In this document: one piece after another, positions 17,858 through 27,381 of the stretch | How the letters are laid out: every line of letters begins with the position of its first letter | Position numbering within the stretch: position 1 is the stretch's first letter | Source of the DNA: Kumtagia sp963829135 | GTDB taxonomy: Bacteria; Pseudomonadota; Alphaproteobacteria; Rhizobiales; Rhizobiaceae | Direction: 5' to 3' | DNA: 64,000 bases | Assembly: GCA_963829135.1 (NCBI GenBank) | Contig: CAWHHO010000008.1 | Coordinates: 1-64,000 of the forward strand | Notes under the pieces: generated by a model | Database searches by the model: none | Seen by the model: the letters and a program-made list of their open reading frames with translations, nothing else | What the model was told of the DNA's origin: nothing | Made by a program: the position numbers and the translations under genes

Positions 17858-19033
17858 CTACGAGCGGGCCACAGCAGGCTCTCCTTCGGCAGAAGTTTGG
17901 TGGGACGGCAGGTTTGAGCTGCCGGCATGGCTGACTACGCTCGCTGCATCAGGTGACGACGGGCTCACAGCCATCGGGCACGCAACGTCGGAGATCACGG
18001 CCAGGTCATAGAGCTCGGCAACCGAGCCATCTATGCGGAACCAATCGACACAACTGCCTTTCTCAAGGTCGATGACCTGGACACCGCACCACGGCTCGGA
18101 GTCGGCAGCCGCCAGGCGGGCACCCAGCGCCAGGCCCTCGAAGCGCTTGTAGCGGGGCTTGGAGAGGCCGACAAAGGCGTAGCGGCCGCAGAATGAAAGG
18201 CCCCGCAGGAAGCCGGGGCAGAAGGCGATTGGCCGGAACCTCCCCATGCCGCCGCTCTTCGGCAACTCCACGATACCGAGATCGCCTGTCCCCGAATTCA
18301 GCACCCAGAGATCGCCATTGTGCAGGCGCGGCGAATGCGGCATGGAAAGCCCTTCGCAGACCACGGCGCCGGTGACCACATCGATCACCACGCCGCCATC
18401 GGCGCGACGGTCGCGCCAGCCGTCGATCGTGTCGGAGCGGCTGACAGCCGTAACATAGGCCGGCCTGCCGTCGCGCATCGCCAGACCATTGAGGTGGCAG
18501 CGGTCCTCGTCCACCAACGCCGAGATGAAGGACGGACGCCACACCTCATCGAAGCTGTAGCGGTCGGAAACGGTCGCGAGGCAATTGAAGCGGGTGTTGA
18601 CGAAGACCGGCTTACCCGCCGCCCCATAGCCGATGTCATGCGCGTCGAGGTCACCGGTCATATGGAGCGTACGCGGCACATAGCAGGCGTCAAATATCGC
18701 GTTGGCGCGCTGGTGGGTTTCGAGCGCGTTGACGAAGCGGATGAGATGCAATCCCGCGGCCAGCATCAGCACCCCGCCGGGCGCCTGCGCGAGTCCCATG
18801 GGTCTTAGGATCGGCGTCTGATGAACGTTCAAACCGCCTGTCGTCGGATTGCGGCCGATCAGGTAGAGCAGGCCCGACTGATATGAGGTCACTGCGAGCG
18901 CAATATCGAGCGTTCTTAGCCGGGCCACCAACCCGGCCGACATGGAATAGGTTGAGGTGGGTGTATTCTCGACCTTACCGCCATCCACCGGCGCGATCGC
19001 ACTTCCCAACTCGCGGCCTTCATACTCAGACAT
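17858..19033 (-). CDS. TIGR03032/DUF4915 family protein (beta-propeller-like)
   Basis: A 391-residue protein of the TIGR03032 (DUF4915) family, recognised from HLNGLAMRDGRPAYVTAVS, DTIDGWRDRRADGGVVIDV and SMPHSPRLHNGDLWVLNSG. Members look like WD-type beta-propellers and often sit next to glycosyltransferase genes, but no biochemical activity is established. The C-terminal 50 residues (Ser/Pro/Ala-rich) are low complexity. The gene sits upstream of the glycosyltransferase on the same strand, which suggests one pathway. Confidence 0.8.
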   Translation of the reverse strand: MSEYEGRELGSAIAPVDGGKVENTPTSTYSMSAGLVARLRTLDIALAVTSYQSGLLYLIGRNPTTGGLNVHQTPILRPMGLAQAPGGVLMLAAGLHLIRFVNALETHQRANAIFDACYVPRTLHMTGDLDAHDIGYGAAGKPVFVNTRFNCLATVSDRYSFDEVWRPSFISALVDEDRCHLNGLAMRDGRPAYVTAVSRSDTIDGWRDRRADGGVVIDVVTGAVVCEGLSMPHSPRLHNGDLWVLNSGTGDLGIVELPKSGGMGRFRPIAFCPGFLRGLSFCGRYAFVGLSKPRYKRFEGLALGARLAAADSEPWCGVQVIDLEKGSCVDWFRIDGSVAELYDLAVISDVACPMAVSPSSPDAASVVSHAGSSNLPSHQTSAEGEPAVARS

Positions 19034-19231
19034 GCCGCAGATCCCGGATGAGCCCCAGCCTAAGGATAGTCATGATTTGAGGTGCCTGACAAATCGACGC
19101 GATGCTTGGGAACCGGCTCTGGCGTTCTGTCGACGCGCGCGTGTTGCCGCCTCGCCACGCCTGATCTTGAGGCGAAGGGAACCGGAGCTTCCGTACGATT
19201 TTGACGTCAGCAGTTGAAGCATCGAGCCGTT

Positions 19232-20677
19232 TCAGAAAATGCCGCCGATGCCGATACCGGCTCCGATGTCCGGAGGCGGTGCCGCTGGCCTGCTCCGGGC
19301 CGGTTTCTTGGTGTTCCGATCCGCCTTTGCCTTGCCGGCCTTTCCGAGTGACTGCTTGGTCATGGTTGCGGTCTTGGTCACTTTTGGTGCGGCTACCGGC
19401 TGGCGGCAGATGCGCCCGGACCTCAGGAACAGATCGCTGAGCAGATTGACGCTCGGTTCAAGCTCAGCCTGCTGTTTGGTGCGCTTATAATAGTCGCCCA
19501 GCGCCTTGCGCGATCCGGGACCCCACACGCCGTCGACCGTCTGCCGATAGCAGCCGACACGTGCGAGTTCGGTTTGAATTCGATGACTGAGATCGAGACT
19601 GGCCGTCTTCTCGCCCTCCTGCGATTTGCCGAGGACGAGAAGCTGTTCGATGTCGGACGCCACGACGCCCTGCGGGCTGTTGCCGGGCTCCAGGCTCGCC
19701 ACCTGTTCACCCTGGCTCTTGCCAACCTCGACGGCACGAACCGTGGGCAGCTTCTTTCCGAGCATGACCACAGCGCTTTGCAAGTCGCTATCGGCTGATG
19801 CCAGTTGCACCAGCAATTGCTCCTTCATGCTGGGTTCGGCCAGGATTCGGCTTAGGGTGGCGCTCAGTTCGCCGGAATCAAGCTGCTGCTGCTCGGTGAA
19901 ATAGAACTGCTCGCGCAGGTTGGATTGATCCCAGGGCACCTGGCGGCCGAGCGTCAGTTGCTCGGTGCTGTTGCGCACGCGGATCATCAGGTCGGAGATG
20001 CTCAGTGCGGGGATCTCGACGTTCTGCAACAACGATATCGTGAAGGGGCTGTTGCTGCCCGCTCCATCCACCGTGACGTTGCCGGGCTGCGTGGCAAAGG
20101 CGATGAAGGTATTCTCGCCCACCTCCACCTGTGCAAGACCGTTGCCGGCACCGGGCGCCTTCGAGCCCAGCGGATTGTTGCGGCAGGCGTCCAGGAAAAT
20201 GAAGGTCTGGCGTTCACGGCTTGCGAAGCGCTCGATGACGGCATTCAATTTGATTGCGCGCTCGGTAAGTTTGCCGACGGTCACCGGATCGAGTGCGTCC
20301 ACCGGCAGCAGGTAGTTCTCGCCATTGAACTGGACGCCATGCCCGGCATAGAAAATAAGCACGGCGCTGTAGTCATTCAGGTGGTTCGCATAGCGCGCGA
20401 AAATCTCTTCGAATTGCGGTGCGGTGACATCGATGCCGGTAGCGACCTCGAAATTCAACCGCTTCAACGTTTCGGAAAGCTTCTGGGCATCGTTACCCGC
20501 ATTGGCGAGGTCGCCATAGCGATCGCTGAGATAGTTCGAATTGCCGATAACGATGGCCAGCCGGCGGCGGGTGTCCCCGTCCACTTCCGAACCCGTCGCG
20601 GCAACGCTCGGCCGCAAGCATGCCAAGCCTGCGGCGACCATCACGAAAAGGATTGAGAGGATCCTGATAGCAGTCAT
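19232..20677 (-). CDS. Caspase-like (peptidase C14) protein with PG-binding-like domain
   Basis: A 481-residue secreted caspase-fold protein. The ATG at 20677 has GGAGG just upstream, and a 27-residue signal peptide (ending PSVAA) follows. The caspase domain (about 38-265) keeps His113 (FYAGHG) and Cys165 (FLDACRNN). A helical linker and a PG_binding_1-like segment follow (about 370-410, TELARVGCYRQTVDGVWGPG), then a basic Lys/Ala/Pro-rich tail. It is the second caspase of this architecture in the window and the frame is intact. A LysM gene diverges from it. Substrates are unknown. Confidence 0.88.
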   Translation of the reverse strand: MTAIRILSILFVMVAAGLACLRPSVAATGSEVDGDTRRRLAIVIGNSNYLSDRYGDLANAGNDAQKLSETLKRLNFEVATGIDVTAPQFEEIFARYANHLNDYSAVLIFYAGHGVQFNGENYLLPVDALDPVTVGKLTERAIKLNAVIERFASRERQTFIFLDACRNNPLGSKAPGAGNGLAQVEVGENTFIAFATQPGNVTVDGAGSNSPFTISLLQNVEIPALSISDLMIRVRNSTEQLTLGRQVPWDQSNLREQFYFTEQQQLDSGELSATLSRILAEPSMKEQLLVQLASADSDLQSAVVMLGKKLPTVRAVEVGKSQGEQVASLEPGNSPQGVVASDIEQLLVLGKSQEGEKTASLDLSHRIQTELARVGCYRQTVDGVWGPGSRKALGDYYKRTKQQAELEPSVNLLSDLFLRSGRICRQPVAAPKVTKTATMTKQSLGKAGKAKADRNTKKPARSRPAAPPPDIGAGIGIGGIF

Positions 20678-20920
20678 CCTGAGCCTCCATGGAGGCGATC
20701 CGCACGGTCGCCGGTCATGCAACGAGTTGAATGCTTATGCAATATGTACATCAGTTTGCCACTTGGAAACAACACACGACAGATGGCCGGCGGCGAACAA
20801 CAGCGCATGCCAGTGAATTTAACTTTCGCAGCCCAACGCTGCCGCGCAAAGTTCTCATAAGCCCTGCTTGCCAAAAGGGGCACAGCGCAGCCACGCTGTA
20901 TCATCGAGAGGACGTTTCCG

Positions 20921-21688
20921 ATGGGCACACGTTACACCATTCAGCGAGGCGACACGCTTTCCAGCATTGCGACGCGCCACGGCCTCCCATCATGGCGCAT
21001 GGTTTACAACAGCCCGGAAAACGCTGATTTCCGCCGGAAGCGACCGAACCCGAACCTGATCCAGCCCGGAGACGTGCTGGTACTGCCGGATGTGCCTTCA
21101 ACCACGCCACCTGCGGGGAAATTGCTGCTGCCCTGGAATTTCGCCAGCAAGTTCGAATTGCCGCAGACCGTGTTTCTCGATCCTGTTACTCGCCCCAACC
21201 TGCTCAAGCTGGGGCCACAGCTTTCTCCGCCGCAGAATCCAGCGTTCAATTTCGGCTCCCCCGCCAGCAGTGTGACTTTGGGAGGGCCTGTCTACGACAA
21301 TCCCGTAACAATCAGCGGTGAACCCGTTCACGGCGGCTATGGCGAGGCGCTGAAATGGAGCGGTAAGGCTTTCCTCAAATATCCGGGGGTGCAAAGCCGC
21401 CTCGGCCTGCTGAAAGATAGCGCGGTCGACTTCGCCTGGACATCCGCGCCCTGGTGGCAGCGAAGCCTCGAGATCGGTTTGGGCGTCGCTGGGGGAACAG
21501 TGCTGCTCACCCTGAAGCCATCGCGGGACTTCATCCGTGACAAACTTCATGGCACGGACATCCCGCTCAGCCTGCTCGGGGTGGATTGGCTGAGCGTTCA
21601 GCCCCGCCTGGGGGTCGATGGCGACTGGGGCGGTGTCATCACCTTCGATCTGCAGAACATAATCAATCCTCCTCCGAAGAAGAAATAG
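20921..21688 (+). CDS. LysM-domain protein
   Basis: A 255-residue protein with an N-terminal LysM domain (residues 3-56: YTIQRGDTLSSIATRHG ... NPNLIQPGDVLVLP), which binds peptidoglycan or another N-acetylglucosamine polymer. There is no signal peptide, which is unusual for a wall-binding protein but common in contractile-injection or phage-tail accessory proteins. The C-terminal 200 residues include one possible hydrophobic helix (SLEIGLGVAGGTVLLTL) and match no family I know. GAGAGG precedes the start. The gene is transcribed away from the caspase gene. Confidence 0.75.
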   Translation: MGTRYTIQRGDTLSSIATRHGLPSWRMVYNSPENADFRRKRPNPNLIQPGDVLVLPDVPSTTPPAGKLLLPWNFASKFELPQTVFLDPVTRPNLLKLGPQLSPPQNPAFNFGSPASSVTLGGPVYDNPVTISGEPVHGGYGEALKWSGKAFLKYPGVQSRLGLLKDSAVDFAWTSAPWWQRSLEIGLGVAGGTVLLTLKPSRDFIRDKLHGTDIPLSLLGVDWLSVQPRLGVDGDWGGVITFDLQNIINPPPKKK

Positions 21689-21901
21689 CACAAGGGCCGT
21701 TTGGGCAAATGCCGTGCTTCTCATTCCCCGCAAGGCAGGGCAATCGCCGACAGGGCTGAGATAGGTTGGGAGTTGCCTTCCCGGTAAGTTCACACGGCGC
21801 ACATGCGGGAGGACATCTTATCTTCCTGCGGGAGCGAAGTTCGATCCTACCGACACGTCGGGGATGGGCGGCTGGGAAAGCGCGAACGATGCAGATCCCG
21901 G

Positions 21902-22180
21902 TCATTCCGCCCCGAAATGATCAGGGTCGGGATGCGGCACCAGCCCCAGCGTCGAAGGGGACGCGCCGCCTTCCAGCCGCGCCAGTTCGCGCGGGTCGAC
22001 CTCGTAATACTCGCCGTCGATTGCAACCAGGGCCGACTTCATACCGCCGCCGGCAAAAACCGAGCTGACGATGCGCATCCGCTGCTTGTGCGCGGCGACG
22101 GCCTTGCGCTGCCTGTTCAGGTTGGACACGGATGGCGCGCCTGCATGCGCCGCTCGGCGATCATTCTTCGTGCCAACCAT
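21902..22180 (-). CDS. Small hypothetical protein, weakly supported
   Basis: A possible protein of 92 residues, basic N-terminal half (NRQRKAVAAHKQRMR) and acidic C-terminal half (VAIDGEYYEVDPRELARLEG). The composition is protein-like, but no family is recognised, the ribosome site is weak, and plus-strand frames overlap it. It lies divergent to ligD. Confidence 0.4.
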   Translation of the reverse strand: MVGTKNDRRAAHAGAPSVSNLNRQRKAVAAHKQRMRIVSSVFAGGGMKSALVAIDGEYYEVDPRELARLEGGASPSTLGLVPHPDPDHFGAE

Positions 22181-22309
22181 TACGCATAACTCCGTACAAC
22201 GCCGCTTCATTCAGCGCTATATGGCCGAAAATTGCAACCGTCAGCTCATCCTTGCGGATCGCGGCAAAGCAACGGTAAGCTTGGAGTACCCGCTCATGAC
22301 CCGTCAGTG

Positions 22310-24755
22310 ATGCCGACACCCAAGCTCAAAACCTATCGGTCCAAGCGCGATTTTTCGAAGACCGGCGAGCCTGCCGGGGCGTTGAGCGCGCCGGTTGGCA
22401 ACCGCTTCGTCATCCACAAACATAATGCGACCGCCGACCACTACGATCTCCGCCTTGAACTCGACGGCGTCCTGAAAAGCTGGGCGGTCCCCAAAGGCCC
22501 GTCGCTCAACCCGGCGGACAAGCGCTTTGCGGTCCAGACCGAGGATCACCCGATCGAATATATCGACTTCGAAGCCGTGATCCCGAAAGGCGAATATGGC
22601 GGTGGACCGATGATCGTCTGGGACAGGGGCGTCTGGGCACCGATGGAAGACGCCACCAAATCCTTGGCGAAGGGAGCGTTCAAATTCCGGCTGTCCGGCG
22701 AGAAGCTCAGCGGCGGCTGGATGCTGGTGCGCCTCAAGTCCAAACCGGATATTGGCGACAAGCAGGGATGGTTGCTGATCAAGGAACATGATCAGGCCGC
22801 CGACACGAAGACCGACATTCTTGCCGCCCGGCCCGAAAGCGTGAAATCCGGCCGGCGCATCGAGGAGCTTGTTTCGCCGCCTCCGGTAAAGCCGATCGAT
22901 CTCAAGCCCGGCAGATTGCCTGGCGCGGTAAGGGCGCCGATGCCGGCTCGCATCGATCCGCAGTTGGCGACGCCCGCCGCCACGCCCGGCAATGGCGAGG
23001 ATTGGCTGCACGAGATAAAGCTGGATGGATATCGAACCGCAGCGCATCTCTACGATGGAAAGCTTTCGCTGATCACCCGCGGCGGTCTCGACTGGACGAA
23101 GAAGTATCGCGACCTCGAAAGCGCGTTTCGCAACCTGCCCTGCACCGAGGCGATCATCGATGGCGAAATCGTCGTTCCCGATGAAAAGGGCGTGACGCGA
23201 ATGTCGGCGCTGCAGGATGCCCTGTCCAGGGGCGAGGGCCACCGGCTGGTCTTCTACGCCTTCGACCTGCTGTATCTGAATGGCTGGGATCTGACCGGAG
23301 TGCCTCTGGAAAAGCGCAAGGAACTGCTGGCGCGTCTGCTCGCCGGTCATGTCTCCGGACGCAGCGCCCTGCAATTCAGCGACCATGTAACCGGCGATGG
23401 GCTGCAATTGTATGACCGGGTGGCCGAGCTCGGCCTTGAGGGGATCGTGTCGAAGCAGGCTTCGTCGCGATATGTTTCCGGACGAAGCACCGCCTGGACC
23501 AAGACCAAGGCACGCAAGGTCAACGATTTCGTCATTGCAGGCTTCACCAGGTCGGAAGCCGCCGGCGGTCTCGGCGCCCTCGGCCTCGCCGAGTGGGAGG
23601 GCGACGAACTTCACTATCGTGGCAAGGTAGGGACCGGCTTCGACACGCAAACCCTGCCGCGATTGCTTGCACGCCTTGAGCCGCTTCGACCGGACGCGGT
23701 GAAATTGGCGGGAATGCCGAAGGAGATGATCCCAGTGCGACCGGTCCTGACCGCTCGGATACACTATGCCAGCCGAACCGGCGACAACAACGTCTTCCAC
23801 GCGGTTTTCAAGGGATTGCGCGATGTCGAGCTCTCCGCGTCTTCGTTCGAGCGTAAACGGCTGATCTCGGACGCCGATCTGGCAACGATATGGGTGACGA
23901 ACCCGACACGCAGGCTTTTCGGGAAGTCGGGGCCGACAAAGCTGGACATCGCCGTCTATTACGCAGCGGTCGGCGATTTCATGCTGCCGCATCTGCTTGG
24001 GCGGCCGGTATCGCTCTTTCGGTGCCCGACCGGCGCGGCGAAGGATTGCTTTTTTCAGCGTCATGCATTCAGCGGCATGCCGTCGACGATCGCCTCGTTC
24101 GACACCCGGAACTCGGAAGGCGAAATCAAGAACTATATTTCCGTCGAGGACGCCAAGGCCTATCTGGCGCTGGCCCAGTTCGGCGTCGTCGAATATCACA
24201 CGCTGGGGCACGACGCGACACTCTCTCGACAAGCCCGACCGGGCGGTTTTCGACCTTGACCCTGGCGAAGGCATCGAGTGGCGGGTCGTGGTCGAAGCTG
24301 CGCTCCACGTTCGCGGCGAGCTCGAAAGGCTGGGCCTCGAACCGTTCGTAAAGACCTCCGGCGGCAGCGGCATCCACCTTGTCGTGCCGACGACCCGAAA
24401 GCTGTCCTGGAAGAATTTTCATAAGTCTGCCGGCGAGATCTCCGTGCGTATTGCCGCCCAGGCGCCGGAGATCTTCACCACGACCATGGGCAAGGAAAAC
24501 CGCCGCAAGCGCATTTTCATAGACTTTCACCGCAATGCACGCGGCGCGACGGCCGCGGCGCCCTATTCTCTCCGGTCAAGGACCAATACGCCGGCCTCGA
24601 CGCCGCTGAGCTGGCAGAATCTGGAATCCATCGACGCCCCGCAGGATTTGAATTACTCTTCGCTGCCGGGTCTGCTGCAGAGCACCGGCGATCCTTGGGC
24701 GAACATTAACGACTTTGCCCGAGACTTGCCGATGCCTTCGATGGCTACAGAGTGA
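22310..24755 (+). CDS. ligD: NHEJ DNA ligase D (PE-ligase-polymerase), one frameshift
   Basis: Multidomain ligase of bacterial non-homologous end joining, about 815 residues. In order: 3'-phosphoesterase domain (about 20-150, FVIHKHNATADHYDLRLEL), ATP-dependent ligase domain (about 215-520) with the lysine nucleophile in EIKLDGYR near residue 236, DGEIVV and LEGIVSKQ, then an archaeo-eukaryotic-primase-type polymerase domain (about 545-815, FDLDPGEG). The frame breaks near 24201: VVEYHT continues as WGTTRHSLDKPDRAVFDLDPG in another frame, consistent with one extra C. All catalytic motifs survive, so I favour a sequence error. The start is chosen at MPTPKLKTY, and the ribosome site is poor. 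The ku gene follows 27 bases later. Confidence 0.92.
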
Positions 24756-24782
24756 ATCGTGTCAGCGGTGTAGGAGTTCAGT

Positions 24783-25662
24783 ATGGCGCCCAGAGCCAGT
24801 TGGAAGGGATATCTCAAGCTGAGCTTGGTCAGCTGTCCGGTCAGGCTGTATCCGGCCACGAGTTCCAGTGAACGCATCAGTTTCAATCAATTGCACAAGA
24901 CAGACCCACAACCGCATCAACATGAAGCCCGTGGATCCGGAACTCGGCCTTGTGGAACGCGCCGATCTGATCAAGGGCTATGAATACGAGGACAAGCAGT
25001 ACGTCATCATTGACGAATCCGACCTCGAAAGCGTCCGCATCGAGTCCAATCATACGATGAACATCGAGGCCTTCGTCGACGAGGGCGATGTCGACGTCAT
25101 CTATCAGGATGCGCCGTATTACCTCGCTCCCGACGGTGCAATGGCGGAAGAAACCTTCGCGGTGCTGCGCGAAGCCATGCGCAAATCCGGCAAAGTGGCG
25201 ATCGCCCGCCTGGTGCTTTCGAGCCGGGAGCGCGTGATTACCATCGGCCCGCGCGAAAACGGCATGTTCGTCTGCACGCTTCGCAACCCCAATGAGGTCC
25301 GCAACACCGCCGAGTATTTCGGCAACATTCCCGTCGGCAATCCGGAACCGGAAATGCTGCAGCTGGCCGAGGCGTTGATCCAACAGAAAGTGACCAAGTT
25401 CGATCCGAAGAATTACGAAGACCGCTACGAGATAGCCTTGATGGCTATGATCAAGGAGAAGCTGAAGGGCCACAAGCCGATCCTCGCGGCCGCTCCCGAA
25501 CGTGGCAATGTTATCAATCTGATGGATGCGCTAAAGGCCAGCCTCGGACAGTCAAAGCCGCCGGCGAAGAGCAAGACGAAGGCGGAAACAGCGGTGGCGG
25601 CGGCGCCGCCGGCCAAGGCGGCCGCGTCGGGCGGCAAGACATCCGCCAAAGGGAAGAAGTGA
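24783..25662 (+). CDS. ku: NHEJ DNA end-binding protein Ku, one frameshift
   Basis: Bacterial Ku, a homodimeric ring that binds double-strand ends and recruits LigD; about 292 residues, normal length. The start MAPRASWKGYLKLSLVSCPV has TAGGAG upstream. The frame breaks near 24900: SFNQLHK should run on as QTHNRINMKPVDPELG, which is found in the next frame, so one A is extra. The rest (ERADLIKGYEYEDKQYV ... QLAEALIQQKVTKFDP) is typical, and the tail is Lys/Ala-rich like other Ku C-termini. The stop overlaps the start of the next gene by four bases (GTGA). Confidence 0.92.
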
Positions 25663-26747
25663 CTGCGCTCAGCGGAAAAACATTCGGTCTGATCGGTTCG
25701 CTGGCCGCCTTTCCTCGGCGGCTTGCGGTGCGTGAAGTTGAAAGGCAAGGCGGCGAATTGCTGCGCGGCGTCACGCGCCGCACGACTCATATTGTGTTCG
25801 GCCGCACGGTCCTGTCGAAACTGTCAGCAACCAAGATTGCCACCCTGTTCCATGACTGCGCGAAGAGCGGGCGGACACTGCTCAGCGAAAGCGGTTTTCT
25901 CCGCCTGCTTGGCGCGCTGGAGCCGCCGTCGACGTCCGGACTGACGCGGCATTCGCTCCTCGATCAGTCCAAACTGACGTCGCGCGATTTCGACCTGCTT
26001 TGCCTGTTCGATGCCTTTGAACATGACATCGAGCCTTTTTCGTTTCGTGACGTGATCCTGGCCCGCAAATATGCGGCCCTGCTGGTTGGAGGCACGACAT
26101 GGCACACGATTGCGAAATCGGTTCGCCGTACCGGCAAGGTCGCGTCGCTGACGGCGCTGTCGCTTCAGGCCGACCGCAATGACGGCGTCTATGCCGTCAG
26201 CGGCGACGGCATGCGGGAATTGGACGGCCAGGGCATCCTGCCGCTCGATCGTGAACAGGACGAGGAACTCGAAAGGCTGTTCGAGCTGGCAACGTCGGCG
26301 GAGGAAGATTGTCGCCATCTTGAAGCGGCCGAATATTTCGAGCGCTGCACCGCGATGGATCCGCTCGACGCAATTGCCCCGTTCAACCTGGGCAACTGCC
26401 TGCACGCTGCCGGTCTGCCTGAAAAGGCACTCGCCGCGCATTTCCGGGCGATCAAGCGCGACACGAAATTTGTCGAGGCCTGGTTCAACGCTGCCGTTAT
26501 CCTGCGCGAGCAGGGAAACGCCGAGAGCGCTCGCCGGCATTTTCACAAGGCGATATCGCTCGACGCGTCTTATGCCGATGCGGTGTTCAACCTGGCAAAC
26601 CTTGAATTCGAGGCGAGCAACCTTGCCGAGGCACGGCGCTGGTGGGAGCGCTATCTCGAGCTCGACAGCACCTCCGACTGGGCGCGAACCGCGGCGCGCG
26701 GCGTGCAATATGCCGACCTCCACCTGAACCAGAAGACCGCCAGTTGA
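25659..26747 (+). CDS. BRCT-like / TPR protein of the NHEJ cluster
   Basis: A 362-residue protein translationally coupled to ku (GTG start overlapping its TGA). Residues 1-85 look like a BRCT module (LSGKTFGLIGSLAAF ... RRTTHIVFGRTVLSKL). Residues 105-190 contain a helix-turn-helix-like stretch (FSFRDVILARKYAALLVGG). Residues 215-350 are TPR repeats (AIAPFNLGNCLHAAGLPEKA, FVEAWFNAAVILREQGNAES, YADAVFNLANLEF). BRCT domains are typical of eukaryotic DNA-repair scaffolds, so this may be a bridging partner for Ku or LigD. No function has been assigned that I know of. Confidence 0.75.
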   Translation: MTALSGKTFGLIGSLAAFPRRLAVREVERQGGELLRGVTRRTTHIVFGRTVLSKLSATKIATLFHDCAKSGRTLLSESGFLRLLGALEPPSTSGLTRHSLLDQSKLTSRDFDLLCLFDAFEHDIEPFSFRDVILARKYAALLVGGTTWHTIAKSVRRTGKVASLTALSLQADRNDGVYAVSGDGMRELDGQGILPLDREQDEELERLFELATSAEEDCRHLEAAEYFERCTAMDPLDAIAPFNLGNCLHAAGLPEKALAAHFRAIKRDTKFVEAWFNAAVILREQGNAESARRHFHKAISLDASYADAVFNLANLEFEASNLAEARRWWERYLELDSTSDWARTAARGVQYADLHLNQKTAS

Positions 26748-27374
26748 TGATCTTCGACGGGCCGGAGGACGCGTATGTCACCATCCTGCTTGCCCATGGC
26801 GCCGGCGCACCGATGGATTCGGCCTCGATGACGGCGACCGCAAAAGCGCTCGCCGCGGTCGGGTTTCGTGTCGCGCGGTTCGAGTTCGGCTACATGGCAG
26901 CCCGCCGAAATGGCCAGCGCAAGCCGCCGCCGCGCGCCGAGACGCTGAACCCCGAATATGAAGCAGCGATCGCGGAGCTCGGCGCGAGCGGGCCGCTGAT
27001 CATCGGCGGCAAATCGATGGGCGGGCGGGTCGCGAGCATGATTGCCGACGAGGCCTATAGCGGCGGCAGGATCGCCGGGCTCCTCTGTCTCGGCTATCCG
27101 TTTCACCCTCCAGGCAAGCCCACGCAGCTGCGTACACGCCACCTCGCCGATCTCCGTACGCCCACGCTCGTCTGCCAGGGTACGCGCGACGAGTTCGGGA
27201 CGCGCGATGAGGTGGATGGCCTATGCGCTTTCCGACAGCATCGAACTGCTGTGGCTTGAGGATGGCGACCACGATCTGAAGCCGAGGAAGAGCATCTCCG
27301 GCTTCTCGGCCGCCGATCATTTGAAATCCTTGGCCGAAGCGGTGTCGGGATGGACCGCCCGCGTGTGTCCTTGA
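26747..27374 (+). CDS. Alpha/beta hydrolase of the KANL3/Tex30 type, one frameshift
   Basis: A small alpha/beta hydrolase of about 209 residues. The oxyanion segment ILLAHGAGAPMDS, the nucleophile elbow IIGGKSMGGRVAS and, after the break, LEDGDHDLKPRKSIS (the catalytic His) can all be seen. The frame is lost near 27221: DEVDG should continue YALSDSIELLWLEDG, found in the next frame, so one C is extra. The ATG overlaps the previous stop. Its place inside the repair cluster suggests co-expression, but a role in repair is unproven. Confidence 0.8.
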
Positions 27375-27381
27375 GTGCGGA

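Noticed and set aside
22304..24373. Minus-strand open frame of 689 residues across ligD
   Set aside because: It lies opposite the ligase motifs and shows no conserved domain.
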